Shown here piece after piece: positions 38,242 through 46,297 of a stretch of DNA of 64,000 nt. The stretch lies in the NCBI RefSeq assembly GCF_000427965.1, contig NZ_ATZA01000032.1, positions 1-64,000 on the forward strand, in the 5' to 3' direction. Source of the stretch: Olivibacter sitiensis DSM 17696. Its GTDB lineage: Bacteria; Bacteroidota; Bacteroidia; Sphingobacteriales; Sphingobacteriaceae. Each line of letters begins with the position of its first letter. The stretch's first letter is position 1. The notes beneath the pieces were generated by a model. That model was not told where the DNA came from. It saw only the letters and a program-made list of their open reading frames with translations, and searched no databases. Both the position numbers and the translations under genes were made by a program.

Positions 38242-39087
38242 ATGCTTCACAAATCAATCTTCCGTCGGTCAAAAAAGAATTTTCGAGTTATTTTGATGGT
38301 CTTCTGCATTATGTATTGCCATCAATTTTACACTGTCGCTCAGTCAATTGTTCCAAAGAAATACAACTGCTATCGTGTGCGTGATAAGGTAAAAATAGAT
38401 GGCAAATTGGATGAGAAATCTTGGGAAAAGGCAGAGTGGACAGATTATTTTGTGGATATAGAAGGTGATAAACAAGCTAAACCAATACAATCTACACGTG
38501 CCAAAATGCTGTGGGACGACGAATATCTCTACATAGCTGCCTTGCTGGAGGAGGAACATATTTGGGCATACCAATCGGTGAAAGATCAGATCGTATTTCA
38601 TGAAAATGATTTTGAAGTATTCATTGATCCGGATGGAGATACAAACAATTACTTTGAGCTAGAGATCAACGCGATCAATAATACATTTGATTTATTTATA
38701 CCTACGCCGTATAGGCATGGTGGCCAACCGGATCATGACTGGAACGTGGAGGGATTGAAATCGGCTATTTCCATAGATGGGACGCTTAATGATGCGAGCG
38801 ATAAGGATAAGCATTGGATAGTGGAGCTCGCTATTCCCTTTAAGGCGCTGAAATATGATGATCTGTTAACTCCTGTACCCAGAGAGGGCACGGAATGGCG
38901 ATTGAATTTCTCTAGGGTCAATTGGAAAACAGAGATAGTGGAGGGAAAGTATCAAAGGAAAAAAGATCCCGACACGGGTAAGTTGCTGCCCGAATACAAT
39001 TGGGTATGGAGTCCTCAAGGGATCATCGACATGCACTGGCCGGAATATTGGGGGTACCTCATCTTTAAAGGATCAAAAGTAAAGTGA
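38242..39087 (+). CDS. Exported carbohydrate-binding family 9-like protein
   Basis: A 281-residue protein with a signal peptide (about 1-35, ending YTVAQS), then one CBM9-like domain. Landmarks are VKIDGKLDEKSWEKAEWTDYF, KMLWDDEYLYIAALLEEEHIWA, DFEVFIDPDGDTNNYFELEINA, WIVELAIPFKAL, WRLNFSRV and WSPQGIIDMHWPEYWGYLIF. Such stand-alone domains (cd09620 type) are common in Bacteroidota beside polysaccharide enzymes, and bind sugars or act as enzymes of unknown reaction. No partner glycosidase is next to it. A TATCTTCG box lies 7 nt before the ATG, in line with other near-leaderless genes here. Confidence 0.85.
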   Translation: MLHKSIFRRSKKNFRVILMVFCIMYCHQFYTVAQSIVPKKYNCYRVRDKVKIDGKLDEKSWEKAEWTDYFVDIEGDKQAKPIQSTRAKMLWDDEYLYIAALLEEEHIWAYQSVKDQIVFHENDFEVFIDPDGDTNNYFELEINAINNTFDLFIPTPYRHGGQPDHDWNVEGLKSAISIDGTLNDASDKDKHWIVELAIPFKALKYDDLLTPVPREGTEWRLNFSRVNWKTEIVEGKYQRKKDPDTGKLLPEYNWVWSPQGIIDMHWPEYWGYLIFKGSKVK

Positions 39088-39140
39088 TAGAGGGAAAATG
39101 TGTAATCTCATAGACACTTAGCGGATTTTTGCACCCCTCT

Positions 39141-40790
39141 TCATCTTTCGTCAACATTTACTATATTAAACAATTCTGTTGTAGATATTTCCCTCATCTC
39201 TTTCTTTCTGATTTTGCCAGTTATGGTGGTAGGGAAGCTATCTACAAATTTCCAATACTTGGGTATCTTATAGTGTGCTATCTGGTCAATGCATTTGTCT
39301 CTAAGCTGTTGTTCATTGGCTTGGTGACCGTTTCGCAATTTCACCCATGCCATGATCTCTTCGCCATACTTCTCACTGGGTACACCTATAACTTGTACAT
39401 CTTCTATTTCTTCCAATCCGTAAAGGAATTCTTCAATCTCCTTTGGAGATATGTTTTCACCGCCGCGGATAATGACGTCTTTTATTCTACCAGTGATACT
39501 GATGAAGCCTTCTTCGTCCATTGAACCTTCGTCGCCGGTATGCAGCCATCCATTCTTATCAAGAACGGTCTCCGTAGCAATAGGGTCGTTCCAGTAGCCC
39601 AGCATCACTGAATAACCTCGAGTACAGACTTCTCCTTTTACACCTCGTTTAACGATTTTACCAGTTTGAGTATCGATGATTTTTATCTCCAGGTGGTCGT
39701 GTACTGTGCCTACGGTGCTTACTTGTTTGACAAGTGCTACGCCTACTTCTGTCTGTGTAGAAACCGGGGAGGTCTCCGTCATGCCGTAGCATACCCCCAC
39801 TTCGTTCATATGCATCTTCGTTTTTACCTGTTTCATGATTTCAGTAGGGCAAGGCGATCCGGCCATAATGCCCGTTCGCAAAGAGCTAAGATCGTAGCTG
39901 TCAAAATCAACTAGGTTCAATTCGGTAATAAACATGGTAGGTACGCCATAAAGTGACGTACACCGTTCGTCCTGCACCGTTTTCAGTGTACTGGCAGGTG
40001 AGAATGAGGCAGCGGGTATTATCATCGTTGCACCATGTGAGGTGCAGCATAGGTTGCCAATGACCATGCCGAAGCAATGATAAAAGGGAACAGGTATGCA
40101 CACCCTGTCGGCGGCGGTATATTTCAAGCGTTTACCGATGAAATAGCCATTGTTCAAGATGTTGTGATGGCTTAGGGTTACACCTTTTGGGAAGCCAGTC
40201 GTTCCGGAGGTATATTGAATGTTTATCGGGTCGTCAAATTGCAGACCTTCTTCTATCGTATCGATTTCGTTATCCGATATGGGGGATCCGCTTTTACAGA
40301 AGCTATCCCAGTCTTTGTCCAAGTATATTACTTCGCGAAGTGAAGGGCACTGATGCCATATTTGAGCTATTAGCGAAGCATAGTCGCTGGTTTTGAAATG
40401 GAGTGCGGAGATCAACAGGCTTACTTCCGCCTTTTGCAGTACAAAGGCCAATTCCGTGGCCCTGTAGGCAGGGTTGATGTTGACAAGGATGGCTCCTATA
40501 CGTGCGGTGGCATATTGTACCAACACCCATTCAAACCTATTGGGTGCCCAAATGCCCACACGGTCGCCCTGTTTTACGCCTGCAGCCACAAAAGCTTTGG
40601 CTACTTCTGTTACCTGTTCCCAAAATGAACGGTAGGTGGCTCTATATCCTTGTTCGGTGCATACCAATGCTTCATTGTCCGGGTACTGCTCAACAGTCGC
40701 CCTTAAGTTTTCGCCAATGGTTTGTCCCAATAGCGGATTAGCGGACGCACCGCTTACATAGGAGTCTCTACGATTTTGGTTAGTATTCAT
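39141..40790 (-). CDS. Acyl-CoA synthetase, AMP-binding (fatty-acid/medium-chain type)
   Basis: A 549-residue member of the ANL family. It activates a carboxylic acid as acyl-AMP and transfers it to CoA. The P-loop is YTSGTTGFPKGVTLSH (193-208). The A5 motif reads YGMTETSPVSTQ, A8 GWLHTGDEGSMDEEGFISITGRIKDVIIRGGENISPKE (key residues TGD and GRIKD), and the catalytic Lys stands in TTITGKIRKKEMRE. Overall similarity is to FadD-like and AcsF2/medium-chain synthetases. The etfBA genes elsewhere in the window would serve beta-oxidation. It follows hom by 115 nt on the same strand, and a TATACTTG-like box suggests its own promoter. Confidence 0.9.
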   Translation of the reverse strand: MNTNQNRRDSYVSGASANPLLGQTIGENLRATVEQYPDNEALVCTEQGYRATYRSFWEQVTEVAKAFVAAGVKQGDRVGIWAPNRFEWVLVQYATARIGAILVNINPAYRATELAFVLQKAEVSLLISALHFKTSDYASLIAQIWHQCPSLREVIYLDKDWDSFCKSGSPISDNEIDTIEEGLQFDDPINIQYTSGTTGFPKGVTLSHHNILNNGYFIGKRLKYTAADRVCIPVPFYHCFGMVIGNLCCTSHGATMIIPAASFSPASTLKTVQDERCTSLYGVPTMFITELNLVDFDSYDLSSLRTGIMAGSPCPTEIMKQVKTKMHMNEVGVCYGMTETSPVSTQTEVGVALVKQVSTVGTVHDHLEIKIIDTQTGKIVKRGVKGEVCTRGYSVMLGYWNDPIATETVLDKNGWLHTGDEGSMDEEGFISITGRIKDVIIRGGENISPKEIEEFLYGLEEIEDVQVIGVPSEKYGEEIMAWVKLRNGHQANEQQLRDKCIDQIAHYKIPKYWKFVDSFPTTITGKIRKKEMREISTTELFNIVNVDER

Positions 40791-40905
40791 AGTCGTGGCA
40801 TCTTATTTCAGATGCAAGTATAAATACTATTTTGTTATTTGGTATAAAAATATTGAATAAATTGTTTAAAATGTGCTTTTTTTGAAATATTGATGTGAAG
40901 ATTGA

Positions 40906-42087
40906 TCAATCTATTTCAGCAATGAAGACACCGTCTTGCGCGATCTTTCCCCTATGAGTTATTAATTGTTTCAAATTGATCTCGCCGATTACATACTTGT
41001 ATCCGTTAGCATAATAACGTTCGTCAATGCGATTAAAATGCAATAATTCTATAATGGATTCATCTTCGTAGCGCAAATAGATGCGAAGGTTGTAGTCTGT
41101 GCTATAGACTGAATTGTTTGAGGTGAGGTGCTTTTTGTACTCGTACCTGTAATCGTAACGCAGGGCGGTAATATCGGAGAGCACGGCCGAACCCGTAGGG
41201 TGTCCACCCGCTCCCTTGCCGTAAAAAAACTGCTGGTCGGCAAAGGCTGCCTGTACCACTACACCATTATATTCGTTTTCTACGGTGTAGAGTATACTCG
41301 TGCTATCAACTAGTTTTGGGAGGACGTAAAGAACCACCTGATTATTTGCTATTTCCTTGGCCGTAGGCACGAGCTTTATTTTGAAGTTTTTTTCACGGGC
41401 ATATTGTATGTCTCTATGAGATAGTTTGTCTATGCCAATATTAAGGATATCATCGGGGTTTTCGTATAGCCCATACGCATGTGAGGCAACAATAGTAAGC
41501 TTGTATTTGGCATCATAGCCGCCTACGTCCAGTGTAGGGTCTGTCTCTGCATAGCCCAGGTCTTGAGCCTGTTTCAATGCTTCATTATAGTCCATGTCTT
41601 CGTTGAAAATCTTGGACAAGATATAGTTTGACGAGCCATTGAAGATGCCAGTCACAGCATGCAGCAGTTCGTTATCGTAATATTCTTCCAGGTTGCGAAT
41701 GATGGGAATGGAGCCACAAACGGCACCTTCGTATAATAGGCTTGTTCCGTATTGCTGTTGTATCTCCGTGAGCTCCCTAATATGAGTGGCGATCATTTTC
41801 TTATTGGCAGATACTACATTCTTGCCATTTTTCAGTGCGGTAGTTACGATATGGTAAGCAGCTTCTGCATCATCGATTAGCTCTACTACGGTGTTTATTT
41901 CGGGATCGTCCAATATGATGGAAGCATCCGTGTGGAACAATTCTGCTGGTAAGCTTCTTTTTTTGTTTGGGTTCTTTATGACAAAGTGTTTGATAGACAG
42001 GTTGAGATTTTTGGTTTTGATAATATCATAAAGCCCTTGCCCCACTACACCAAAACCAAAAATACCTATAGTCAATTTTTTACTCAT
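40906..42087 (-). CDS. hom: Homoserine dehydrogenase
   Basis: A 393-residue NAD(P)-dependent enzyme that reduces aspartate semialdehyde to homoserine. The Rossmann motif GFGVVGQG lies at 11-18. VVSANKKMIA and LLYEGAVCGSIPIIRNLEEYY with GIFNGSSNYILSKI mark the catalytic domain, including the ETDPTLDVGGYDAKYKL block. It has a short C-terminal domain (about 315-393) instead of a clear ACT domain, so threonine feedback may be reduced or different. It starts 32 nt after metX in the SAM-riboswitch-led unit, so homoserine and its acetylation are co-regulated by methionine status. Confidence 0.95.
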   Translation of the reverse strand: MSKKLTIGIFGFGVVGQGLYDIIKTKNLNLSIKHFVIKNPNKKRSLPAELFHTDASIILDDPEINTVVELIDDAEAAYHIVTTALKNGKNVVSANKKMIATHIRELTEIQQQYGTSLLYEGAVCGSIPIIRNLEEYYDNELLHAVTGIFNGSSNYILSKIFNEDMDYNEALKQAQDLGYAETDPTLDVGGYDAKYKLTIVASHAYGLYENPDDILNIGIDKLSHRDIQYAREKNFKIKLVPTAKEIANNQVVLYVLPKLVDSTSILYTVENEYNGVVVQAAFADQQFFYGKGAGGHPTGSAVLSDITALRYDYRYEYKKHLTSNNSVYSTDYNLRIYLRYEDESIIELLHFNRIDERYYANGYKYVIGEINLKQLITHRGKIAQDGVFIAEID

Positions 42088-42119
42088 ATGTTCTGATCGT
42101 CTTGCGAAATTTAAATGTG

Positions 42120-43178
42120 TTAATGTTGTGTCTGCAGCGGTTGATGAATATATGCCGGTCTGTTTTTTTTCAGGAAATCGGCAATCTCTTTGCTGATTAG
42201 CTTGGTCTCTATCAAGAAGCCATCATGTCCATAAAATGAATCTATGGGCACAAATTTTGCCAATGGGATATGCTGGGCAAGGTATTGCTGTTCTTCCAAT
42301 GGAAACAACAGGTCGGTAGTGATGCCAATGACGAGGGTTTTTGCATTGATTTTTGACAAGGCAATGGCGGTACTTTTTCTGTTACGCCCTACATGGTGCG
42401 AGTCCATCGCCTTGCTGAGGTACCAATAGCTGTATGCGTTGTAACGATTTACCAGCTTATCTCCTTGGTAGTTTTGATAAGAGGAAGCTTTATAATGATC
42501 TAATTTGTCATCATCGACTTCCATCTGTGTGGTGCCGTAGGTTACGTAAGTCCGGTAGGATAGGAGGGCTATGCTCCTTGCTGCTTTCAATCCCTTTTTG
42601 CCGCCATCGGGATGGTTGGCGTAAAAGGTTCTGTCACTGCTAATGGCCAGACGCTGGCTTTCGTTGAAGGCTATACCCCATGGCGAATGCTGGGCATTGG
42701 TAGCCATCAAGATAAGGTGCTTGATCCTTTGAGGTTCGTCAATAGCCCATTCCACGGCCTGCTGACCACCTAAAGAGCCGCCTATGAGTACTTCGATGTC
42801 TTTTATTCCCAGGTGACTTGCCAGCAGCTGATGTGCACTTACCATGTCCCTTATGGTGATTTGCGGAAAAGATAAGTAGTAGGACAGACCCGTTTTGGGG
42901 TTTTCGCTCAGTGGACTGGTTGTGCCGTAATGTGAACCTAGAATATTCGCGCAAACGATAAAGTAATCTTCGGGATTGAAAAAGTCGTGGTTGCCAAATA
43001 GGCCAGGCCACCAGTCCATCACATTGGAATTGGCCGTTAGTGCATGACAAACCCACACCACATTGTTTCTATTGGCATTGAGCTTGCCAAAAGTATGATA
43101 TGCTATTTTCAGTTTTTCCAGTTTTTCCCCGTTTTTTAGGGTAAACGCTGCGTTATGTTGATATATATGAAGTCCCAT
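42120..43178 (-). CDS. metX: Homoserine O-acetyltransferase
   Basis: An alpha/beta hydrolase of about 352 residues that acetylates homoserine for methionine synthesis. The nucleophile Ser lies in IGGSLGGQQAVEWA (about residue 134). The catalytic Asp is in GITTDLLFPLEEQ, and the His in FYGHDGFLIET. Also typical are VWVCHALTANSN and NILGSHYGTTSPLS. I choose the ATG at 43178 (MGLHIYQHNAAF), since the family begins about there. ATG at 43205 and GTG at 43274 are in-frame alternatives. A SAM-I riboswitch lies 140 nt upstream and hom follows, so the unit is switched off by SAM. Confidence 0.93.
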   Translation of the reverse strand: MGLHIYQHNAAFTLKNGEKLEKLKIAYHTFGKLNANRNNVVWVCHALTANSNVMDWWPGLFGNHDFFNPEDYFIVCANILGSHYGTTSPLSENPKTGLSYYLSFPQITIRDMVSAHQLLASHLGIKDIEVLIGGSLGGQQAVEWAIDEPQRIKHLILMATNAQHSPWGIAFNESQRLAISSDRTFYANHPDGGKKGLKAARSIALLSYRTYVTYGTTQMEVDDDKLDHYKASSYQNYQGDKLVNRYNAYSYWYLSKAMDSHHVGRNRKSTAIALSKINAKTLVIGITTDLLFPLEEQQYLAQHIPLAKFVPIDSFYGHDGFLIETKLISKEIADFLKKNRPAYIHQPLQTQH

Positions 43179-43317
43179 GTTTTTTAATTGTGTTGTATTA
43201 AGCATTGATGTATGTGGCCAAAATGATAGTCGATTGCCTGTAAATGGCATTAGGACTATTGCATACACATGCACATGGGAATTCGATGGAATGTTGTTTT
43301 GTTCATGTCTTCTTCAC

Positions 43318-43432
43318 TATTTATATTCCCCAGTTTGTCTGGGACAGGATTTGGCACCTTATCCATGTCTGCTTTGGATGGTTGCCAGTGGGTCATAGAG
43401 CCGGTCTCTCGCCACTTCTTTATAAATCAAGA
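43318..43432 (-). ncRNA. SAM-I (S-box) riboswitch controlling metX-hom
   Basis: On the minus strand P1 forms between TATAAATC-complement at 43421-43428 and TATTTATA at 43318-43325. The core reads GTGGCGAGAGACCGGCTC, ATGACCCACTGGCAACC and AAGGTGCCAAATCC in order, the conserved S-box junctions. P4 is the CCCAGAC-AAACTGGGG stem near 43327-43345. Between it and metX there is no hairpin with a T-run, so control may be at translation or through a Rho-type mechanism rather than a simple terminator. Confidence 0.92.
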
Positions 43433-43460
43433 CTCCACAATAGAGATGTTGATCAGCAGT

Positions 43461-43515
43461 GTATACATATATTGTATACGGCTGCAAATATACATTTATT
43501 TTTTATTTTAGGAAA
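43461..43515 (-). promoter_or_regulatory. metX unit promoter and palindrome at its transcription start
   Basis: On the minus strand TTTC (43515-43512), 19 nt, then TATATTTG (43492-43485). The palindrome with 7-bp arms GTATACA/TGTATAC lies at 43461-43479, from about the transcription start onward and ahead of the riboswitch. It could be an operator for a second regulator or a 5-prime mRNA hairpin. Confidence 0.55.
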
Positions 43516-43545
43516 TCAGGAGCATTTCTTTGGCCTTAGCCTAAA

Positions 43546-45135
43546 TTAAAACGGCGCATCCTCATCCATGTCGTTCATGCGAGATGGGCGCGTGATGCTT
43601 CCACTATCTCCCATCATGCCGCCAAATTCGGATGAAGGCATGATGCTACTTCCAAACGGATTGGCATCGTTGGCATCGGCAGACCCACCAAATGGTGCGC
43701 CATAGTCTTCATCCAGGTCTTGAAACTTGACGAACTTGCCCACAAATTTTAGGGGGACAATTCCAGTCTCACCGTTTCTGTGTTTAGCGATAATAACTTC
43801 GCCTACGCCAGCCGTTGGACGACCTTCTTCATCTTCTGTTAATCCGTAATATTCGGGACGATATAGGAATAAAACCATATCGGCATCTTGCTCGATGGAA
43901 CCCGACTCACGAAGGTCGGAAAGCATCGGCCTTTTTGAGGCTCCTGGGCGACTTTCTACCGCACGGCTCAGTTGCGATAGCGCAAGTACGGGAATATTCA
44001 GCTCTTTTGCTACCGATTTCAAGGCCCTGGAAATGCTACCTATCTCTTGTTCACGGTTTCCACCGCCTTTGCCTTCTGGTTTTCCATGCATCAACTGCAG
44101 GTAATCGACTATGACCATTTGGATATCGTATTGGGCTTTGAGTCTCCTGCATTTGGCCCGAAACTCGAATACATTTAGCGCTGGCGTATCGTCTATTAAG
44201 AGAGGTGCATCCGTTAGCTTGCCAATTCTGGAGTGAAGTTGTGTCCACTCATGATCGGCCAGGGTTCCTTTGCGGAGTTTTTCCTGTTCTATTTCTGTTT
44301 CGCCGGAGATTAAGCGGTTTACGAGTTGTACGGACGACATTTCCAGCGAAAAAACAGCTACGGGTTTATCGTGCAATACCGCCGCATTTCGGGCGCAGGT
44401 GAGTACAAATGCCGTCTTACCCATAGCTGGACGTGCCGCTATGATGACAAGGTCGGAAGGTTGCCACCCCGAGGTTACGCGGTCTAGTGCCGTAAAGCCC
44501 GAAGGCACTCCCGTGAGCGAATCCGTACGGTTTCGTAACAGCTCCAAGTTGGTGACGGCCTCGCGCATAATATCATCCATTTTGCGCGTATCTCGCCGAA
44601 GGTTGTTTTGTGCAATATCGAAAAGGCTTTTTTCTGCCGTATCTAGCAGATCAAATATATCAGTTGTTTCTTCGTATGCGTTATTGATGATTTCCGTCGA
44701 TATTTTTATCAGCTCCCTTTGTATATACTTTTGGGAGATGATACGGGCATGGTACTCGATATTTGCGGCAGATACCACGCGATCTGTCAGTTGCGTGATA
44801 TAATACGCTCCGCCAACCATCTCCAAGCTTCCCATTTGCCGTAGCTCTGCGGTGACCGTAAGCAAATCGATGGGGGAGGATTTCTGAAATAAGCTATAGA
44901 TGGCCTGAAAGATCTGTTGATGGGCATCCTTATAGAAACTTTCGGGCTTGAGAATATCGATCACGGTAGAAAGGGCGTCTTTTTCGAGCATGAGCGCCCC
45001 CAAAACAGCTTCCTCCAGGTCTACTGCTTGCGGAGGTAGTTTGCCCAAACCGCTAACGAGATTGTTCAGTTTCGTCCTTCTTTCAGCAAATGTACCTTTG
45101 TTTTTATTGGAAAAGTCTTGGTTATCCGAATTCAT
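43546..45135 (-). CDS. dnaB: Replicative DNA helicase
   Basis: A 529-residue hexameric fork helicase. I use the ATG at 45135 (MNSDNQDF), six codons inside the longer frame. The N-terminal DnaB domain (about 35-140) opens LPPQAVDLEEAVLGALMLEKDAL. The RecA-like domain has Walker A ARPAMGKT (234-241), then FSLEMSSVQLVNRLISGE, IVDYLQLM (Walker B), ALSQLSRAVESRPGASKRPMLSDLRESGSIEQDAD and the Arg finger region. No intein interrupts it. The acidic C-terminal tail after about 470 (rich in Asp, Gly, Ser) ends MDEDAPF. A leaderless promoter precedes it, and DnaA-box-like sites lie 280 nt upstream. Confidence 0.96.
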   Translation of the reverse strand: MNSDNQDFSNKNKGTFAERRTKLNNLVSGLGKLPPQAVDLEEAVLGALMLEKDALSTVIDILKPESFYKDAHQQIFQAIYSLFQKSSPIDLLTVTAELRQMGSLEMVGGAYYITQLTDRVVSAANIEYHARIISQKYIQRELIKISTEIINNAYEETTDIFDLLDTAEKSLFDIAQNNLRRDTRKMDDIMREAVTNLELLRNRTDSLTGVPSGFTALDRVTSGWQPSDLVIIAARPAMGKTAFVLTCARNAAVLHDKPVAVFSLEMSSVQLVNRLISGETEIEQEKLRKGTLADHEWTQLHSRIGKLTDAPLLIDDTPALNVFEFRAKCRRLKAQYDIQMVIVDYLQLMHGKPEGKGGGNREQEIGSISRALKSVAKELNIPVLALSQLSRAVESRPGASKRPMLSDLRESGSIEQDADMVLFLYRPEYYGLTEDEEGRPTAGVGEVIIAKHRNGETGIVPLKFVGKFVKFQDLDEDYGAPFGGSADANDANPFGSSIMPSSEFGGMMGDSGSITRPSRMNDMDEDAPF

Positions 45136-45148
45136 AAATGCAAAGGTA
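45136..45148 (-). promoter_or_regulatory. dnaB promoter -7 box, leaderless arrangement
   Basis: On the minus strand TACCTTTG (45148-45141) matches TAnnTTTG and ends 5 nt before the ATG at 45135. This selects that ATG over the one at 45153, which would lie upstream of the box. No clear -33 element. Confidence 0.55.
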
Positions 45149-45514
45149 GTCAAAAAAGCCTATCCCGTTTTCACAACTTCTTCACAGACCAAAATAGGAA
45201 AAGGGCGGAGAAGGAAACTAGCCAAATCGGCCGGGGGAAAGAAAGCTGCACCTCCAGAAGTCAAGCTGCTCAAAATCAATAAATCTAAAATAATTATTAA
45301 TGGTTTCGAGCGATGATTTAGAGACAAAAGAATATTTCACTTTTTCCACTCCCGTCTGTTGGCAATATGTTGGTATGTTTCAATTGATATTGCTTTTCAG
45401 CTAGTTATATTGGTGTGGATAAGTGTTGCCCCTGTTGATAAGCTGATGGGCCAATTTGCTTAATAGGAAAAATTGATGGCAGATTATACGTAACTTGCGC
45501 CCGAATTATTTGAT
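45149..45514. other. dnaB-rlmB intergenic region with DnaA-box-like sites
   Basis: About 370 nt. A perfect DnaA box TGTGGATAA (45414-45422) and a one-mismatch box TGTTGATAA (45433-45441) lie 19 nt apart in the same orientation. An A/T-only-like stretch is at 45278-45302. An open lysine-rich frame crosses 45154-45316 without a start codon. No RNA gene recognised. Confidence 0.45.
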
Positions 45515-46288
45515 ATGGAACACTACACAAAACAAGCACCCAGGGATTATAACAAAATGGTATTTGGCATTCGCCCAGTGCTAGAGGCAATAGAGAATGG
45601 CAATGAGCTCGAATCCTTGTTTATACAACGTGGATTGAGTGGCGAATTGATTTCCGAGCTCAAAAACGTATTGCGTGAAAGAGCTATACCTTACAGCCAA
45701 GTTCCAGTTGAAAAGCTGAATCGGATTACGCGGAAGAATCACCAAGGGGTGATAGGGGTGATTTCGCCTATAAGCTATTACAAGATTGAAGACGTGATCC
45801 CCATGGTATACGAAAAGGGGGAGACGCCTTTTGTCCTTATTTTGGATGGAATTACCGATGTGCGCAATATGGGGGCTATAGCACGTACTGCGGCTTGTGC
45901 TGGGGTCCATGCTATCGTAGTTCCTACCAAAGGATCGGCAGAGATCAATCCAGATGCCATTAAGACCTCTGCCGGGGCATTGTATACCATTCCCGTCTGT
46001 AGACATGAGAGCTTAAATCAGGTCATGCATTTCTTACAGGCATCGGGCCTGCAAGTGGTGGCCTGTACGGAGAAAACGGACAAACTGATATACGAGCCAG
46101 ATTATACTTTGCCTACGGCTATTGTAATGGGGGCAGAGGACAAGGGTATATCCAATGATATCATTCGTTCAGCAGACCATCTTGCCAAGATCCCTATGTA
46201 TGGCGAGATAGCATCTTTGAATGTGTCGGTGAGCGCCGGGGTCATTATCTATGAAGCCATCAGGCAGAGAAACACATCTGCCAGTTAA
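45515..46288 (+). CDS. rlmB: TrmH-family RNA 2-prime-O-methyltransferase (RlmB type)
   Basis: A 257-residue SPOUT methyltransferase. The N-terminal substrate-binding part (about 12-85) begins MVFGIRPVLEAIENGNELESLFIQRG. The SPOUT domain has motif 1 DGITDVRNMGAIARTAACAGVHAIVVP, motif 2 IVMGAEDKGIS and motif 3 IPMYGEIASLNVSVSAGVIIYEAIRQR, which form the SAM-binding knot. RlmB methylates G2251 of 23S rRNA. Related TrmH-family enzymes methylate other sites, so the exact nucleotide is by homology. It diverges from dnaB and faces the nucleoside permease gene, 9 nt away. Confidence 0.9.
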   Translation: MEHYTKQAPRDYNKMVFGIRPVLEAIENGNELESLFIQRGLSGELISELKNVLRERAIPYSQVPVEKLNRITRKNHQGVIGVISPISYYKIEDVIPMVYEKGETPFVLILDGITDVRNMGAIARTAACAGVHAIVVPTKGSAEINPDAIKTSAGALYTIPVCRHESLNQVMHFLQASGLQVVACTEKTDKLIYEPDYTLPTAIVMGAEDKGISNDIIRSADHLAKIPMYGEIASLNVSVSAGVIIYEAIRQRNTSAS

Positions 46289-46297
46289 GGGCAGGTA

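Noticed and set aside
43205-43274. Longer metX starts (GTG at 43274, ATG at 43205).
   Set aside because: The family begins close to the ATG at 43178 and the GTG lies near the riboswitch; kept only as alternatives.
44948-45316. A 122-codon rightward frame whose C-terminal half is Lys-rich (GKGRRRKLAKSAGGKK) and extends beyond dnaB into the gap.
   Set aside because: Most of it is antisense to dnaB, there is no ATG, GTG or TTG that would start a gap-only protein sensibly, and it does not match ribosomal protein Thx or another small basic family that I know.
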